From CAJMGO01 sp900557305 (GTDB lineage: Bacteria > Bacillota_I > Bacilli_A > RF39 > UBA660), in NCBI GenBank assembly GCA_905212975.1, contig CAJMGO010000001.1, forward strand, positions 149,968 to 213,967: DNA of 64,000 nucleotides. The letters run 5' to 3'. Position 1 is the first letter of the stretch; each line of letters begins with the position of its first letter. The notes beneath the pieces were generated by a model. It made no database searches. It had not been told where the DNA came from and saw nothing but the letters and a program-made list of their open reading frames with translations. Both the position numbers and the translations under genes were made by a program. Positions 24,421 to 33,849 of this stretch are shown here, piece by piece.

Positions 24421-25554
24421 ATGATTTATTTAGATTATGCAGCATCAACACCTGTTGATGATCAAGTTTTAGACACGTTTTATAATGTTTCAAAAAAATA
24501 TTATGCTAATCCAAATTCTATTCATAAATTTGGTGTTGAAACTAAAAATTTAATTGATAATAGTACTATTGATATAGCAAATAAATTAGGTGTTTTGAAA
24601 GAAGAAATTATATATACTTCTGGAGCTAGTGAATCTAATAATTTAGTTATTAAGGGTATTTGTGAGCGATATAAAAATAGGGGAAAGCATATTTTAATTA
24701 GTAGTTTAGAACATAATTCTATAGTAGCAAGTGCGACAGCTATGCAGGAACTAGGTTTTGAGGTAGAAATTATTCCTGTAAAAAAAGATGGGTTTATTGA
24801 TATTGATGCATTAAAAAAAATGATGAGACAGGATACGATTTTGGTTAGTATTTGTAGTGTTGATAGTGAGTTAGGTCTTAAGCAGCCGATTGAAGAAATT
24901 GGTGAATTTTTAAAGGAATATCCAAATTGTTATTTTCATACTGATGCTTCCCAAGCAATTGGTAAGGTTAATATTAATTTTGAAAATGTTGATTTAGTTA
25001 CAATAACTCCTCATAAGTTTTATGGATTAAATGGATTTGGTATCTTAATAAAGAAAAAAAATGTAAGTTTAAAACCTCAAATAAATGGTGGTAAATCTAT
25101 TACTGTATACAGGAGTGGAACACCTGAGGTAGCAAATATAGTAGCTTGTGATAAAGCTTTGACTATAGCGCTTGATAATTTAAATGAAAGGTATAGCTAT
25201 ATAGAAAATCTTAGTAATATAATTAAAAATACATTATCTCAGTATAAGAATATTCATATTAATAATACTGTAAATTCTATACCTCATACAATTAATTTTA
25301 GTATAAATGGTATTAAATCTATAGATGTACTTAAAGAGTTAGAAAAATATGATATATATGTTTCAACAAAAACATCTTGTTGCCCTATAGAAACACCATC
25401 TAAGCTTGTATATGCACTTACTCGTGATAAAAACTTATCATCGTCTTCTATACGTCTTAGTCTTTCACATCTTACTACTGTGGATGAGGTTAATGAGTTT
25501 TTAAGTATTTTTGATATTATTTATAAGGAGTATGAAGTAAATGGAAAAATATAA
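24421..25554 (+). CDS. Cysteine desulfurase, NifS/IscS family
   Basis: 377 residues of a class V PLP aminotransferase. MIYLDYAASTPVDDQ is the classic start, SGASESNNLVIKG the cofactor-phosphate loop, FHTDASQAIGK and TITPHKFYGLNG the PLP-binding aspartate and lysine (about residue 203), and VSTKTSCCP (about 322) the loop with the sulfur-carrying cysteine, with a CC doublet instead of the usual SACSS. It removes sulfur from cysteine for tRNA thiolation or Fe-S centres. The ATG at 24421 follows AAGGAGG; an upstream start is not needed. It overlaps the TtcA-like gene by 14 bases, so its sulfur probably goes to tRNA. Confidence 0.9.
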   Translation: MIYLDYAASTPVDDQVLDTFYNVSKKYYANPNSIHKFGVETKNLIDNSTIDIANKLGVLKEEIIYTSGASESNNLVIKGICERYKNRGKHILISSLEHNSIVASATAMQELGFEVEIIPVKKDGFIDIDALKKMMRQDTILVSICSVDSELGLKQPIEEIGEFLKEYPNCYFHTDASQAIGKVNINFENVDLVTITPHKFYGLNGFGILIKKKNVSLKPQINGGKSITVYRSGTPEVANIVACDKALTIALDNLNERYSYIENLSNIIKNTLSQYKNIHINNTVNSIPHTINFSINGIKSIDVLKELEKYDIYVSTKTSCCPIETPSKLVYALTRDKNLSSSSIRLSLSHLTTVDEVNEFLSIFDIIYKEYEVNGKI

Positions 25555-26371
25555 AGAGATTGAAAGAAGTATCATAAAAAAGTATCGTAAAGAAATATGG
25601 AGTAGATTTATTAAAGCTGTTCAAGAATATGAACTTATAGAGGAAAATGACAATATTATGGTATGTATAAGTGGAGGTAAAGATTCTTTTTTGCTTGCTA
25701 AATGTATTCAAGAATTAATACTTCATGGTAAGGTTAAATTTAATGCTCATTATGTAGTTATGGATCCTGGATATAATGATTATAATAGGGATTTTATTAT
25801 TGATAATGCTAAAACATTAAATGTACCAATTGAGATGTTTAATAGTGATATATTTGATGTTGTAGCAACTGTTGATTCAAAAAGCCCTTGTTATTTGTGT
25901 GCTAAAATGAGAAGAGGTTGTCTTTATAATAAAGCACGTGAACTTGGATGCAATAAAATAGCTCTTGGTCATCACTTTGATGATGTAATTGAGACTACGT
26001 TACTTTCTATGTTTTATGGTTCTGAAATTAAAACAATGATGCCAAAGCTTCATTCTGAGAATTTTCCTGGTATTGAACTTATTAGACCTCTTTACTTAGT
26101 TAAAGAAAGTGATATTATATCTTGGAGGAATTCTAATGAATTAACTTTTATAAACTGCGCTTGTAGATTTACTGAAGGATGTTCACTTATTAATGATGGT
26201 ACAAGTAAGAGAAAAGAAATAAAGGAACTAATTAAAAATTTAAGGAAAGTAAATAAAGATATTGATCATAATATATTTAAGAGTATGGATAATGTAAATT
26301 TAAATTGTATACTTGGATGTAAAAAGAATGGTGAATATAAATGTTTTTTAGAAGAATATGATAAAGATTAG
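25541..26371 (+). CDS. TtcA-like tRNA thiolation enzyme (PP-loop ATPase)
   Basis: 276 residues of the PP-loop ATP pyrophosphatase family. MVCISGGKDSFLLAK (about 46-60) is the PP-loop, SPCYLCAKMRRG (about 111-122) the CxxC pair, GHHFDDVIETTLL the conserved segment and FINCACRFTEGC another cysteine pair, as in TtcA, which thiolates C32 of tRNA with an Fe-S cluster. The C-terminal tail has two further cysteines (NCILGCKKNGEYKCF). The start lies within the desulfurase end, with AAGGAG 10 bases upstream, so translation is coupled and the two work together. Confidence 0.85.
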   Translation: MEKYKEIERSIIKKYRKEIWSRFIKAVQEYELIEENDNIMVCISGGKDSFLLAKCIQELILHGKVKFNAHYVVMDPGYNDYNRDFIIDNAKTLNVPIEMFNSDIFDVVATVDSKSPCYLCAKMRRGCLYNKARELGCNKIALGHHFDDVIETTLLSMFYGSEIKTMMPKLHSENFPGIELIRPLYLVKESDIISWRNSNELTFINCACRFTEGCSLINDGTSKRKEIKELIKNLRKVNKDIDHNIFKSMDNVNLNCILGCKKNGEYKCFLEEYDKD

Positions 26372-26381
26372 GTGAATTTTT

Positions 26382-27824
26382 ATGTATAAAAATAATAAAA
26401 TATTAGTTGGTAAAAATGACAATAATGAAGCAAATTTACTTCTTGATAAGGCTAATAGGCATGGTCTTATAACTGGAGCAAGTGGTAGTGGTAAAACTAT
26501 TACTCTAAAGGTTTTAGCAGAAGGTTTTTCTGCTTCTGGTGTACCAGTTATTTTAAGTGATGTTAAGGGTGATTTAGCTGGTACTTCTTTAATAGGTAAT
26601 TTGGATTTGATTAAAGATAGGGTTGATAAATTATATATTAATGATTTTAACATTCAAAAATTTCCTGTAACTTTTTTTGATGTATATGGTGTATTTGGTC
26701 ATCCTATTAGAACAACTGTAAAATCTATTGGATCTCGTCTTTTATCTCACATGCTTAATTTAACTGATACGCAGGAAAGTGTTCTTAGTATTGTATTTAA
26801 AATAAGTGAAGATGAAAATTTGAATTTAATAGATTTAAATGATTTAAGAAGTGTGCTTAATTATATTGGTGAAAACAGAAAAAATTATACTTTAAAATAT
26901 GGTAATATTAGTTTACAAAGTATTGGTGCTATTCAAAGAAATGTTTTAAATTTAGAAGAAGAAGGTGGGGATAAATTCTTTGGACTACCTCAATTTGAAA
27001 TCAAGGATTTTATACATTTTGATGGTGATAATGGATTTGGTCAAATCAGTATTTTGCACTCAGTTAAATTATTTCAACAACCTATACTTTATTCTTCGGT
27101 TTTATTATGGATGCTTATTTCTTTGTATAACGAGTTACCAGAGGTTGGTGATTTAGAAAAACCAAAGCTTGTTATGTTTTTTGATGAAGCTCATTTACTT
27201 TTTTCTGATATGCCTTCATATTTACTTAAGCAAATAATACAAATAGTAAAATTAATTAGATCTAAGGGTGTTGGTCTTTATTTTATTTCACAAACACCTA
27301 GTGACATTCCAGATGAGATATTAGGGCAACTTGGTAATAGGATTCAACATGTGCTTAGAAGTTATACTAAAACTGATGAAAAAGTAATAAAAGCTGCTGC
27401 AGATTCTTTTAGAATAAATCCAAAATTTAATACAATCGATGAAATTAAAAATTTAGCAACTGGTGAAGCTTTAATATCTTTAGTGGATGAATTTGGTCAA
27501 CCTACTGTAGTTGATAAGTTTAAGATTTTACCACCTCAAAGTAAAATGGGTGTGATTGATGATGAATTAAGAAAACAATTAATTCAAGAAGACTGGTTAT
27601 ATAATAAGTATGAGAAAAAAGTTAATTATGAATCAAGTGAACAAAAAATAGCTAAAAAAAATGAAGAAAAAAATAAAGGTAATAATGTTTTAGAAAAAAA
27701 GGAAACTAAGAAAGCTTTTAAAAAAACAAAAGTTGAAAAATATACTGATAAATTAGCTAATAAAACTATTAACACAATAGGTAGAAATCTTGGTAATCAG
27801 ATATTTAAGGGATTATTTAAATAA
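26382..27824 (+). CDS. HerA-like ATPase, DUF853 family (YjgR-like)
   Basis: 480 residues. ITGASGSGKTITLKVLAEGF (about residues 30-49) is the Walker A, VILSDVKGDLAG a conserved DUF853 segment, KLVMFFDEAHLLFSDMP (about 264-280) the Walker B and GVGLYFISQTPSDIPDEILGQ the sensor region. DUF853 proteins are HerA/FtsK-related and probably hexameric; their cell role is not settled. The C-terminal 70 residues are lysine-rich and variable. It follows the TtcA-like gene after 10 bases with SD TAGGTG and may be in the same transcript. Confidence 0.85.
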   Translation: MYKNNKILVGKNDNNEANLLLDKANRHGLITGASGSGKTITLKVLAEGFSASGVPVILSDVKGDLAGTSLIGNLDLIKDRVDKLYINDFNIQKFPVTFFDVYGVFGHPIRTTVKSIGSRLLSHMLNLTDTQESVLSIVFKISEDENLNLIDLNDLRSVLNYIGENRKNYTLKYGNISLQSIGAIQRNVLNLEEEGGDKFFGLPQFEIKDFIHFDGDNGFGQISILHSVKLFQQPILYSSVLLWMLISLYNELPEVGDLEKPKLVMFFDEAHLLFSDMPSYLLKQIIQIVKLIRSKGVGLYFISQTPSDIPDEILGQLGNRIQHVLRSYTKTDEKVIKAAADSFRINPKFNTIDEIKNLATGEALISLVDEFGQPTVVDKFKILPPQSKMGVIDDELRKQLIQEDWLYNKYEKKVNYESSEQKIAKKNEEKNKGNNVLEKKETKKAFKKTKVEKYTDKLANKTINTIGRNLGNQIFKGLFK

Positions 27825-27904
27825 ATTTCTAAAAAAGACAAGTAATATTATTGTATATTTTAATTTAGTGTGTTAGAATATTATATAGAATAGAGGGTAT
27901 GTGT

Positions 27905-28162
27905 ATGAACGAAGTTATAAAAATTGTAAATTCTGATGGAAATGAAATGGAAGTTAATGTAATAATGAGTTTTGAAGTTGAAGAGACTGGAAAACAATAT
28001 ATTATTTATAAAAAAACAGATGAAGAAGAAAATATGGATACAATTTATGCTTCTTTATTGCAAGAAAATAATGGAGAATATACTTTGACTGATATGACAG
28101 ACGAAGAATGGACTTTTGTTAAATCTGTAATGGGTAGTGTAGTAAATAGTAAGGAGGATTAG
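27905..28162 (+). CDS. DUF1292 family protein
   Basis: 85 residues, acidic. IVNSDGNEMEVNVIMSFEVE and KQYIIYKKTDEEE are the two beta hairpins of DUF1292 (YrzB-like) proteins, followed by an acidic DMTDEEWTFVKSVM helix. The molecular role is unknown. I choose ATG 27905 because GAGGG lies 7 bases upstream; the ATG at 27899 is only one base from it. A coiled-coil gene follows after 1 base, so they form a two-gene unit. Confidence 0.75.
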   Translation: MNEVIKIVNSDGNEMEVNVIMSFEVEETGKQYIIYKKTDEEENMDTIYASLLQENNGEYTLTDMTDEEWTFVKSVMGSVVNSKED

Positions 28163-28163
28163 C

Positions 28164-29672
28164 ATGAATAATACTGAAAATAAGACAACTGTAATGGGAA
28201 AAACAATAATATTTAAAAGCGTTCCAAGCAAACTTAAAGCGCTTGGATCAAGAATTGCATCTATATCTAAAAATGCTACTAGAAAAATGTCTAATTGGTA
28301 TGCTACTCATATTTCTGATAGAAAATTTGATAGTATGAGTATTGAAAATCAAAAAAAAGTATTGGAAAAATTCAAAAATTATAATGAAAATAAATTAGAT
28401 AATTATGCTAATGATGAAGCTGAATCAAAGTTAAAAAAACAATTTGAATATCAAAAAAATACTGATGAATATAATGCTAATGTAAATAGAATTAATGGAA
28501 TGCAAAATAAAATAGACACTACTGATATGGAAGAAAATAAAATTAAAGAATTAGAATCAAAAATTTCAGAATTACAAAAACGTAATGACGATATTGTCAA
28601 AGAAGCAGAAGCCCAAAAAGAAGAAATTAAATCAAAAATTATTGAAGATAATAAATCGAGATACGATGAATTATTTTCTAAGCATGAAAATAAAATTGCT
28701 GATGAAGAGTATATTGATGCTGATGATGATTTAAGTGAAAATGTTTCTGATGATATAAATATTGATAGACTAAATAAAAAAATTGATGAGTTAGCTGAAA
28801 ATACTGTAAGGCAAGCAAAAAAAGAAATTAAATCAAATGATAATAAAAAGAATGCTGCAAATATGTTAAATTTATCAAATGTAGATGAAATAGAGAAAAG
28901 CATTGGTATTAGAATAACTGATAAAACAGAAGAAATTTCATCTAAATTAGGAGGTATTTATTCTAAAAACTTAGACGTATTGCTTGCTAATTTTAAGAAA
29001 GAAATGGAAAAAAGTTTTAATTCGATTTTAGAGGCTGCTATAAAAATAGAAATGAAAGAAAATAATAAACTTTTAAAAGTAGCAAGTGATAAAATTACAG
29101 ATTTATCAAGTAAAAATGCAGAATTAACTAAAAAATTAACTGAAGTAAGTACAAATTTTGAAAATGGTATCAATAAAAATAATTCTCTTATTCATGAGAA
29201 AAAACAACTTGAAGAGGAAAATACATTATTAGTTCAGCAAAAAGAAAATTTATCTAGTGAAAAAGAAAAAATTGAGTTAGCATTAGAACAAGAAAAAAAG
29301 CAAAATGCTGATTATAAGACTGAAATTAATATGTTAAAATCAAAAATTCAGAGTATAGAATCTAATAATAGTATTGAAATTGAAAAAACTCGTGATAATT
29401 ATGAAAAAGTGATTAAACAATTAAAAGATAAAATTAAATATAGTGCTAGTATTTTAAGTGATAATGATTACTCAAATGATAAGGAAAAAGTAGTAAAATC
29501 GGATACAAAAAATAAAATTGATCGTTTGAATGAGACAAAACAAGTTATTTCTGATTTGTCTAAAACTTATGTAGATGCACCAAGTTATAGCGATGAATTT
29601 GATTTATCTCAATTTGATTTATCTAATTTATTTGATAATAGTACTGAAGTTGCTTCTTCTAAAAGAAAATAA
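28164..29672 (+). CDS. Long coiled-coil protein, unknown function
   Basis: 502 residues. The first 70 are basic (KTIIFKSVPSKLKALGSRIA), then two long heptad-rich regions, about 75-170 and 290-425 (ENNKLLKVASDKITDLSSKN, ENTLLVQQKENLSSEKEKIE), separated by an acidic stretch, and an acidic tail with the repeat DLSQFDLSNLFD. No signal peptide, membrane segment or enzyme motif. Likely a structural or scaffolding protein in the cytoplasm. SD AAGGAGG is strong. A terminator follows immediately. Repeats at DNA level are not obvious. Confidence 0.7.
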   Translation: MNNTENKTTVMGKTIIFKSVPSKLKALGSRIASISKNATRKMSNWYATHISDRKFDSMSIENQKKVLEKFKNYNENKLDNYANDEAESKLKKQFEYQKNTDEYNANVNRINGMQNKIDTTDMEENKIKELESKISELQKRNDDIVKEAEAQKEEIKSKIIEDNKSRYDELFSKHENKIADEEYIDADDDLSENVSDDINIDRLNKKIDELAENTVRQAKKEIKSNDNKKNAANMLNLSNVDEIEKSIGIRITDKTEEISSKLGGIYSKNLDVLLANFKKEMEKSFNSILEAAIKIEMKENNKLLKVASDKITDLSSKNAELTKKLTEVSTNFENGINKNNSLIHEKKQLEEENTLLVQQKENLSSEKEKIELALEQEKKQNADYKTEINMLKSKIQSIESNNSIEIEKTRDNYEKVIKQLKDKIKYSASILSDNDYSNDKEKVVKSDTKNKIDRLNETKQVISDLSKTYVDAPSYSDEFDLSQFDLSNLFDNSTEVASSKRK

Positions 29673-29695
29673 GCATATGTAATATGCTTTTTTTT
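29671..29695 (+). terminator. Rho-independent terminator
   Basis: AAGCATAT/ATATGCTT stem with a 3-base loop, then T8, starting at the stop codon of the coiled-coil gene. Confidence 0.85.
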
Positions 29696-29744
29696 GTTGA
29701 ATTTATCTGTTTTAAAGAGTATAATTTTTTTAGGATGTGATTAC

Positions 29745-29972
29745 ATGATATATATATGGATTGCAATAGTTTTGTTCTTAGCTTTACTTGAAATAATGAC
29801 CTCTAAACTTATTTCTATTTGGTTTTCAATTAGTGGCATTTTTGTTATTATTTCATCATTTTTTATTGATAATTATATTATAAGATTATTTATATTTTTA
29901 TTAGGGGGTTTAATTCTTTTAACAATTTTTAGACCGTTATTACTAAAAAATAGAGGTGAAAAAAATGGATAA
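29745..29972 (+). CDS. Short NfeD-like membrane protein
   Basis: 75 residues with three membrane segments. MIYIWIAIVLFLALLEIMTS and KLISIWFSISGIFVIISSFF match the membrane part of short NfeD proteins, which help stomatin-type proteins. The C-terminal OB-fold usually follows after IFRPLL; here the chain ends 12 residues later (KNRGEKNG), so it is only the membrane half. The ATG at 29745 is preceded by GGATGTGATT. Its stop overlaps the next gene's start region. It may be a natural short form or a truncation. Confidence 0.6.
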   Translation: MIYIWIAIVLFLALLEIMTSKLISIWFSISGIFVIISSFFIDNYIIRLFIFLLGGLILLTIFRPLLLKNRGEKNG

Positions 29973-30411
29973 ATATATGAAAATTGCAATGGGAGAAGCA
30001 AGATGTGGATTGAATAATCATGATGGTGGACCATTTGGAACTGTAATTGTAAAAGATGGTAAGATTATTTCTCGTTCTCATAATACAGTTCTTAAAAGTT
30101 GTGATCCTACTGCTCATGGTGAGGTTAATGCAATAAGAGAAGCTTCAAAAATACTTAAAACACATGATTTATCTGGATGTGTTTTATATACTACTGCGCA
30201 ACCTTGCCCTATGTGTTTAAGTGCTATTATATGGTCTAATATAAAAGATGTTTATTATGGCTCTGATTTTAAGCATACAGCTTTAATTGGTTTTAGAGAT
30301 GAAGATATTTATGACTATATAAAGGGTAAAAATAATATGCTTAATCTTAAACAAATTGATTCTCTTGAATGTGATAAGTTACAAGATGAATATGATGATA
30401 AAATATATTAA
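29965..30411 (+). CDS. Nucleoside/guanine deaminase (CDA family)
   Basis: 148 residues. HGEVNAIREA (about 50-59) has the zinc histidine and catalytic glutamate, TTAQPCPMCLSAI (about 80-92) the two zinc cysteines. SDFKHTALIGFRDEDIYDYI near the end resembles guanine deaminase (GuaD) more than tRNA adenosine deaminase. It would turn guanine into xanthine. The ATG at 29965 follows AGAGGTG by 6 bases and overlaps the NfeD-like gene by 8 bases. A terminator follows at once. Confidence 0.8.
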   Translation: MDKYMKIAMGEARCGLNNHDGGPFGTVIVKDGKIISRSHNTVLKSCDPTAHGEVNAIREASKILKTHDLSGCVLYTTAQPCPMCLSAIIWSNIKDVYYGSDFKHTALIGFRDEDIYDYIKGKNNMLNLKQIDSLECDKLQDEYDDKIY

Positions 30412-30433
30412 AAGACTTTGAGTCTTTTTTTTT
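30411..30433. terminator. Bidirectional terminator
   Basis: AAAGACT/AGTCTTT, 3-base loop, T9 on the plus strand and A-rich flank for the converging minus gene. Confidence 0.8.
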
Positions 30434-31052
30434 AATACTTATTTATGGTTATTTTTTTACCAATTATTTCTATAAATCCTTCTTCTTTTAAATGTTTTAT
30501 TTCTCTTGTCATAGCACTTCTATCTACAGATAAGAAATCTGCTAGATGTGTATAAGATATATTTAAATAAAAATGGGTTGATGCTTTTTTATTACATTCG
30601 TTTTCAAAATATTTCATTATTTTTTCTCTTGTGGTTCTTTTTGTGAGTATTTCTATTCTATTGTTTAAGTCTGTTATTTTTTTATTTAGAAACATCATCA
30701 TGTTATATATTAATTTATCTGAATGGTTTTCTTTTTTAATACATTTATCTAAGATTGTGTTTATATTAAAATATATTATTTCACTTTCTGATGTTGTTAT
30801 TACTGATGAATATTCTGTACTTGCTGAAAATAAACTTCCAAATATTTCGTTTTCTTTTAGTGAATCTAATATAGTTATATTTCCGTTTAAATCATATTTT
30901 AATAGGTCACAACTTCCTCTTGATATTAGTCCTATTTCATTTGTATTTGAAATGTTTGACATAACTGTTGTTCCTTTTCTAAAAGTCATTTTTCTTCCAT
31001 CTAGTTTATTTATAATTTTTTTTATATCTTGCTCATTGATATTTTCAAACAT
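30432..31052 (-). CDS. Crp/Fnr-family transcription regulator
   Basis: 206 residues. An N-terminal cyclic-nucleotide-binding-type beta roll (GLISRGSCDLLKYDLNGNIT, NEIFGSLF), a dimerisation helix (MMMFLNKKITDLNNRIEI) and a C-terminal winged helix (YTHLADFLSVDRSAMTREIK). It lacks the cysteine set of FNR and the full cAMP-binding motif, so its signal is unknown. I use ATG 31052 after AAAGAGGTG; longer starts run into the promoter. A perfect 16-bp palindrome lies over its own -35 and upstream of nrdD, so it probably represses itself and controls anaerobic nucleotide reduction. Confidence 0.85.
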   Translation of the reverse strand: MFENINEQDIKKIINKLDGRKMTFRKGTTVMSNISNTNEIGLISRGSCDLLKYDLNGNITILDSLKENEIFGSLFSASTEYSSVITTSESEIIYFNINTILDKCIKKENHSDKLIYNMMMFLNKKITDLNNRIEILTKRTTREKIMKYFENECNKKASTHFYLNISYTHLADFLSVDRSAMTREIKHLKEEGFIEIIGKKITINKY

Positions 31053-31089
31053 ATTTACACCTCTTTTGTAAACTATTTTTACTAATTTA

Positions 31090-31118
31090 ATTATATTCTT
31101 GTTTTGTTGCAATTGCAA
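31090..31118 (-). promoter_or_regulatory. Promoter of the Crp/Fnr gene
   Basis: On the minus strand TTGCAA (31118-31113), 17-base spacer, TATAAT (31095-31090). The -35 lies inside the palindrome. Confidence 0.65.
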
Positions 31119-31120
31119 CA
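31105..31120. promoter_or_regulatory. Perfect palindrome, probable Crp/Fnr operator
   Basis: TGTTGCAATTGCAACA is a perfect 16-bp inverted repeat between the regulator gene and nrdD. Confidence 0.75.
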
Positions 31121-31177
31121 GTAATTTAAAATAAATAGTGCTAAACTTTAATCGTAAGATAATAGGAGTGAGATTAA

Positions 31178-33298
31178 ATGAAGATAATAAAACGTGATGG
31201 AAAAATAGTTGATTATGATAGAAATAAAATAGAAGTAGCTATCGATAAAGCAAATGGTCAAGTACCAGAAGAAGAAAGAGTTAGTAAGACTCAAGTTAAA
31301 AATATTATAAATTATATAGAATCTTTGAATAAAAAAAGAATGCTAGTTGAAGATATTCAAGATATTATTGAAACTAAATTAATGTCTATAGGAAAATATG
31401 AACTTGCTAAGGAGTACATTGTATATCGTTATACTAGAGCATTAGTTAGAAAAGCTAATACGACAGATGATTCAATTTTGAATTTAATTAAATGCAATAA
31501 TAAAGATGTTATGGAAGAAAATTCTAACAAGAATGCATTTGTAGCTTCTACTCAAAGAGATTTAATAGCAGGAGAAGTATCTAAAGATTTATCTAAAAGA
31601 ATTTTGCTTCCTGAAAAAATTTCAAAGGCGCATGAAGAAGGTATATTACATTTTCATGATATGGATTATTTTTTACAACCAATATTTAATTGTTGTTTAA
31701 TTAATATTGGGGATATGCTTGATAATGGTACAGTTATGAATGGCAAGAAAATAGAATCTCCAAAGGGATTTCAAGTTGCTTGTACTGTTACAACTCAGAT
31801 TATTGCATCTGTTGCGTCTAGTCAATATGGAGGTCAATCTGTAGAAATTAGACATCTTGGTAAATATTTAAGGAAAAGTAAAGAAAAATTTGAAAGACAA
31901 ATTGAAAATGTTAAGGGATTAACAAAAAAACAAAAGGAAGAAATAGTAAATATAAGACTTAAAAATGAACTTTCTAGTGGTGTACAAACTATTCAGTATC
32001 AAATTAATACTTTAATGACTACTAATGGTCAATCACCTTTTGTTACGCTTTTCTTGAATTTGAAAGAGGATGATCCTTATATTGAAGAAAATGCTATGAT
32101 AATTCAAGAAATATTGGAACAAAGAATTCAAGGAATAAAGAATGAAAAAGGTGTTTATGTTACTCCTGCTTTTCCAAAGCTTGTATATGTTTTAGATGAA
32201 CATAATGCATTAAAGGGTGGTAAGTATGATTATTTAACTGAACTTGCTATTAAATGTTCTACTAAAAGAATGTATCCTGATTATATTTCTGCAAAACAAA
32301 TGAGAGAAAACTATGAAGGAAATGTATTTAGCCCTATGGGATGTAGAAGTTTCTTATCTCCTTGGAAAGATGAAAATGGAAATTATAAATTTGAAGGAAG
32401 ATTTAATCAAGGTGTAGTTAGTATTAATTTACCTCAAATTGGTATAATAGCTGATGGTGATGAAGAGGTATTTTGGAAATTATTTGATGAGAGACTTGAT
32501 TTATGTTTTGAAGCTTTGATGTGTCGTCATCGTGCTTTATTAGGTACTTTATCAGATGTATCACCAATACATTGGCAATATGGCGCTATAGCTCGTCTTG
32601 AAAAAGGTGAAAAGATAGATAAATTCTTAAAAGGTGGATATTCAACTATTTCACTTGGATATATTGGGTTATATGAACTAACTAAATTAATGAAAGGCGT
32701 ATCACACACTCAAAAAGAAGGAGAAGAATTCGCACTTCGTGTTATGAATCATTTAAGAGAAACTTGTGATAAATGGAAAAAGGAAACTGGTATAGGATTT
32801 GGATTATATGGTACTCCTGCAGAATCATTATGTTATAGATTTGCACGTATTGATAAAGAAAGATTTGGTACTATTAAAGATGTAACTGATAAAGGTTTCT
32901 ATACTAATTCATATCATGTTGATGTACGTGAAAAAATTGATGCATTTTCTAAATTAAAATTTGAATCTCAATTTCAAAAAATTTCAAATGGTGGATGTAT
33001 TTCTTATGTTGAAATTCCTAATATGAGTCATAATTTAGAAGCTATGCGTGAATTAGTTAAATATATATATGAAAATTTACAATATGCTGAATTTAATACA
33101 AAATCTGATTATTGCCAGGTATGTGGATATACTGGTGAAATAAAGATAAATGATAATCTAGAATGGGAATGTCCAGAATGTGGTAATAAAGATAAAAATA
33201 AAATGAATGTTACTAGAAGAACTTGTGGTTATTTAGGTGAAAATTTCTGGAATGAAGGTAAAACAAAAGAGATAAAGGCTAGGGCATTACATCTATGA
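31178..33298 (+). CDS. nrdD: Anaerobic ribonucleoside-triphosphate reductase
   Basis: 706 residues, normal length. The N-terminal 90 are an ATP-cone (MKIIKRDGKIVDYDRNKI) for allosteric control. The glycyl-radical barrel follows, with the zinc site CQVCGYTGE and CPECGNKD near 645-670, and the radical glycine in RRTCGYLGENFW close to the C-terminus. It makes dNTPs from NTPs without oxygen. SD ATAGGAGTGAG precedes the ATG. nrdG overlaps its stop by ATGA. The palindrome upstream suggests control by the divergent Crp/Fnr protein. Confidence 0.97.
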   Translation: MKIIKRDGKIVDYDRNKIEVAIDKANGQVPEEERVSKTQVKNIINYIESLNKKRMLVEDIQDIIETKLMSIGKYELAKEYIVYRYTRALVRKANTTDDSILNLIKCNNKDVMEENSNKNAFVASTQRDLIAGEVSKDLSKRILLPEKISKAHEEGILHFHDMDYFLQPIFNCCLINIGDMLDNGTVMNGKKIESPKGFQVACTVTTQIIASVASSQYGGQSVEIRHLGKYLRKSKEKFERQIENVKGLTKKQKEEIVNIRLKNELSSGVQTIQYQINTLMTTNGQSPFVTLFLNLKEDDPYIEENAMIIQEILEQRIQGIKNEKGVYVTPAFPKLVYVLDEHNALKGGKYDYLTELAIKCSTKRMYPDYISAKQMRENYEGNVFSPMGCRSFLSPWKDENGNYKFEGRFNQGVVSINLPQIGIIADGDEEVFWKLFDERLDLCFEALMCRHRALLGTLSDVSPIHWQYGAIARLEKGEKIDKFLKGGYSTISLGYIGLYELTKLMKGVSHTQKEGEEFALRVMNHLRETCDKWKKETGIGFGLYGTPAESLCYRFARIDKERFGTIKDVTDKGFYTNSYHVDVREKIDAFSKLKFESQFQKISNGGCISYVEIPNMSHNLEAMRELVKYIYENLQYAEFNTKSDYCQVCGYTGEIKINDNLEWECPECGNKDKNKMNVTRRTCGYLGENFWNEGKTKEIKARALHL

Positions 33299-33849
33299 GA
33301 TACATGGAAATAAAAAAATATGATATATCAAATGGTCCAGGAGTAAGGGTATCTGTCTTTGCTTCTGGATGTCACCATCATTGTGAGGGATGTTTTAATA
33401 GTATAGCTTGGGATTTTAAATCGGGTAAAGAGTTTACTCAAGAAGTTTTTAATGAAGTGCTTGATGCTCTTAATCATGAATATATTACAGGGCTTAGTTT
33501 ACTTGGTGGTGAACCTTTTGAACTTGTTAATGTAAAAGGTTTTTTACCTCTTGTTAAAAAAGTTAAAGAATTATATCCTAATAAAACTATTTGGGCATAC
33601 ACAGGTTATTTATTTGATAAAGAAATATTGGATGATATTTGTAAAAAGAGTAAGGAGATGGAAGAGTTTGTTAAATATTTAGATATTGTTGTTGATGGAA
33701 AATTTGTATCGTCTTTAAAGCAATCAAATTTAATATTTAAAGGATCTTCTAATCAAAGAATTATTGATGTTAAAGAAACATTAAAACAAGGTAAAATTAT
33801 TTTAGATGAATTAAACGATAAGAGGTTAGATTATGGTAAACAAGATTAA
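33295..33849 (+). CDS. nrdG: Anaerobic NTP-reductase activating enzyme (radical SAM)
   Basis: 184 residues. SGCHHHCEGCFN (about 25-36) is the CxxxCxxC motif binding the 4Fe-4S cluster, and LSLLGGEPFEL (about 67-77) the GGE motif for S-adenosylmethionine. It makes the glycyl radical on NrdD. It begins 4 bases inside nrdD (ATGA) and its end overlaps dut by 17 bases, so the three are translated from one message. No anomalies. Confidence 0.95.
   Translation: MRYMEIKKYDISNGPGVRVSVFASGCHHHCEGCFNSIAWDFKSGKEFTQEVFNEVLDALNHEYITGLSLLGGEPFELVNVKGFLPLVKKVKELYPNKTIWAYTGYLFDKEILDDICKKSKEMEEFVKYLDIVVDGKFVSSLKQSNLIFKGSSNQRIIDVKETLKQGKIILDELNDKRLDYGKQD

Noticed and set aside
28451..28903. A 150-codon minus-strand frame inside the coiled-coil gene
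   Set aside because: It is rich in Ser, Phe and Leu as expected for antisense to a Lys/Glu-rich coding frame, with no start signal.
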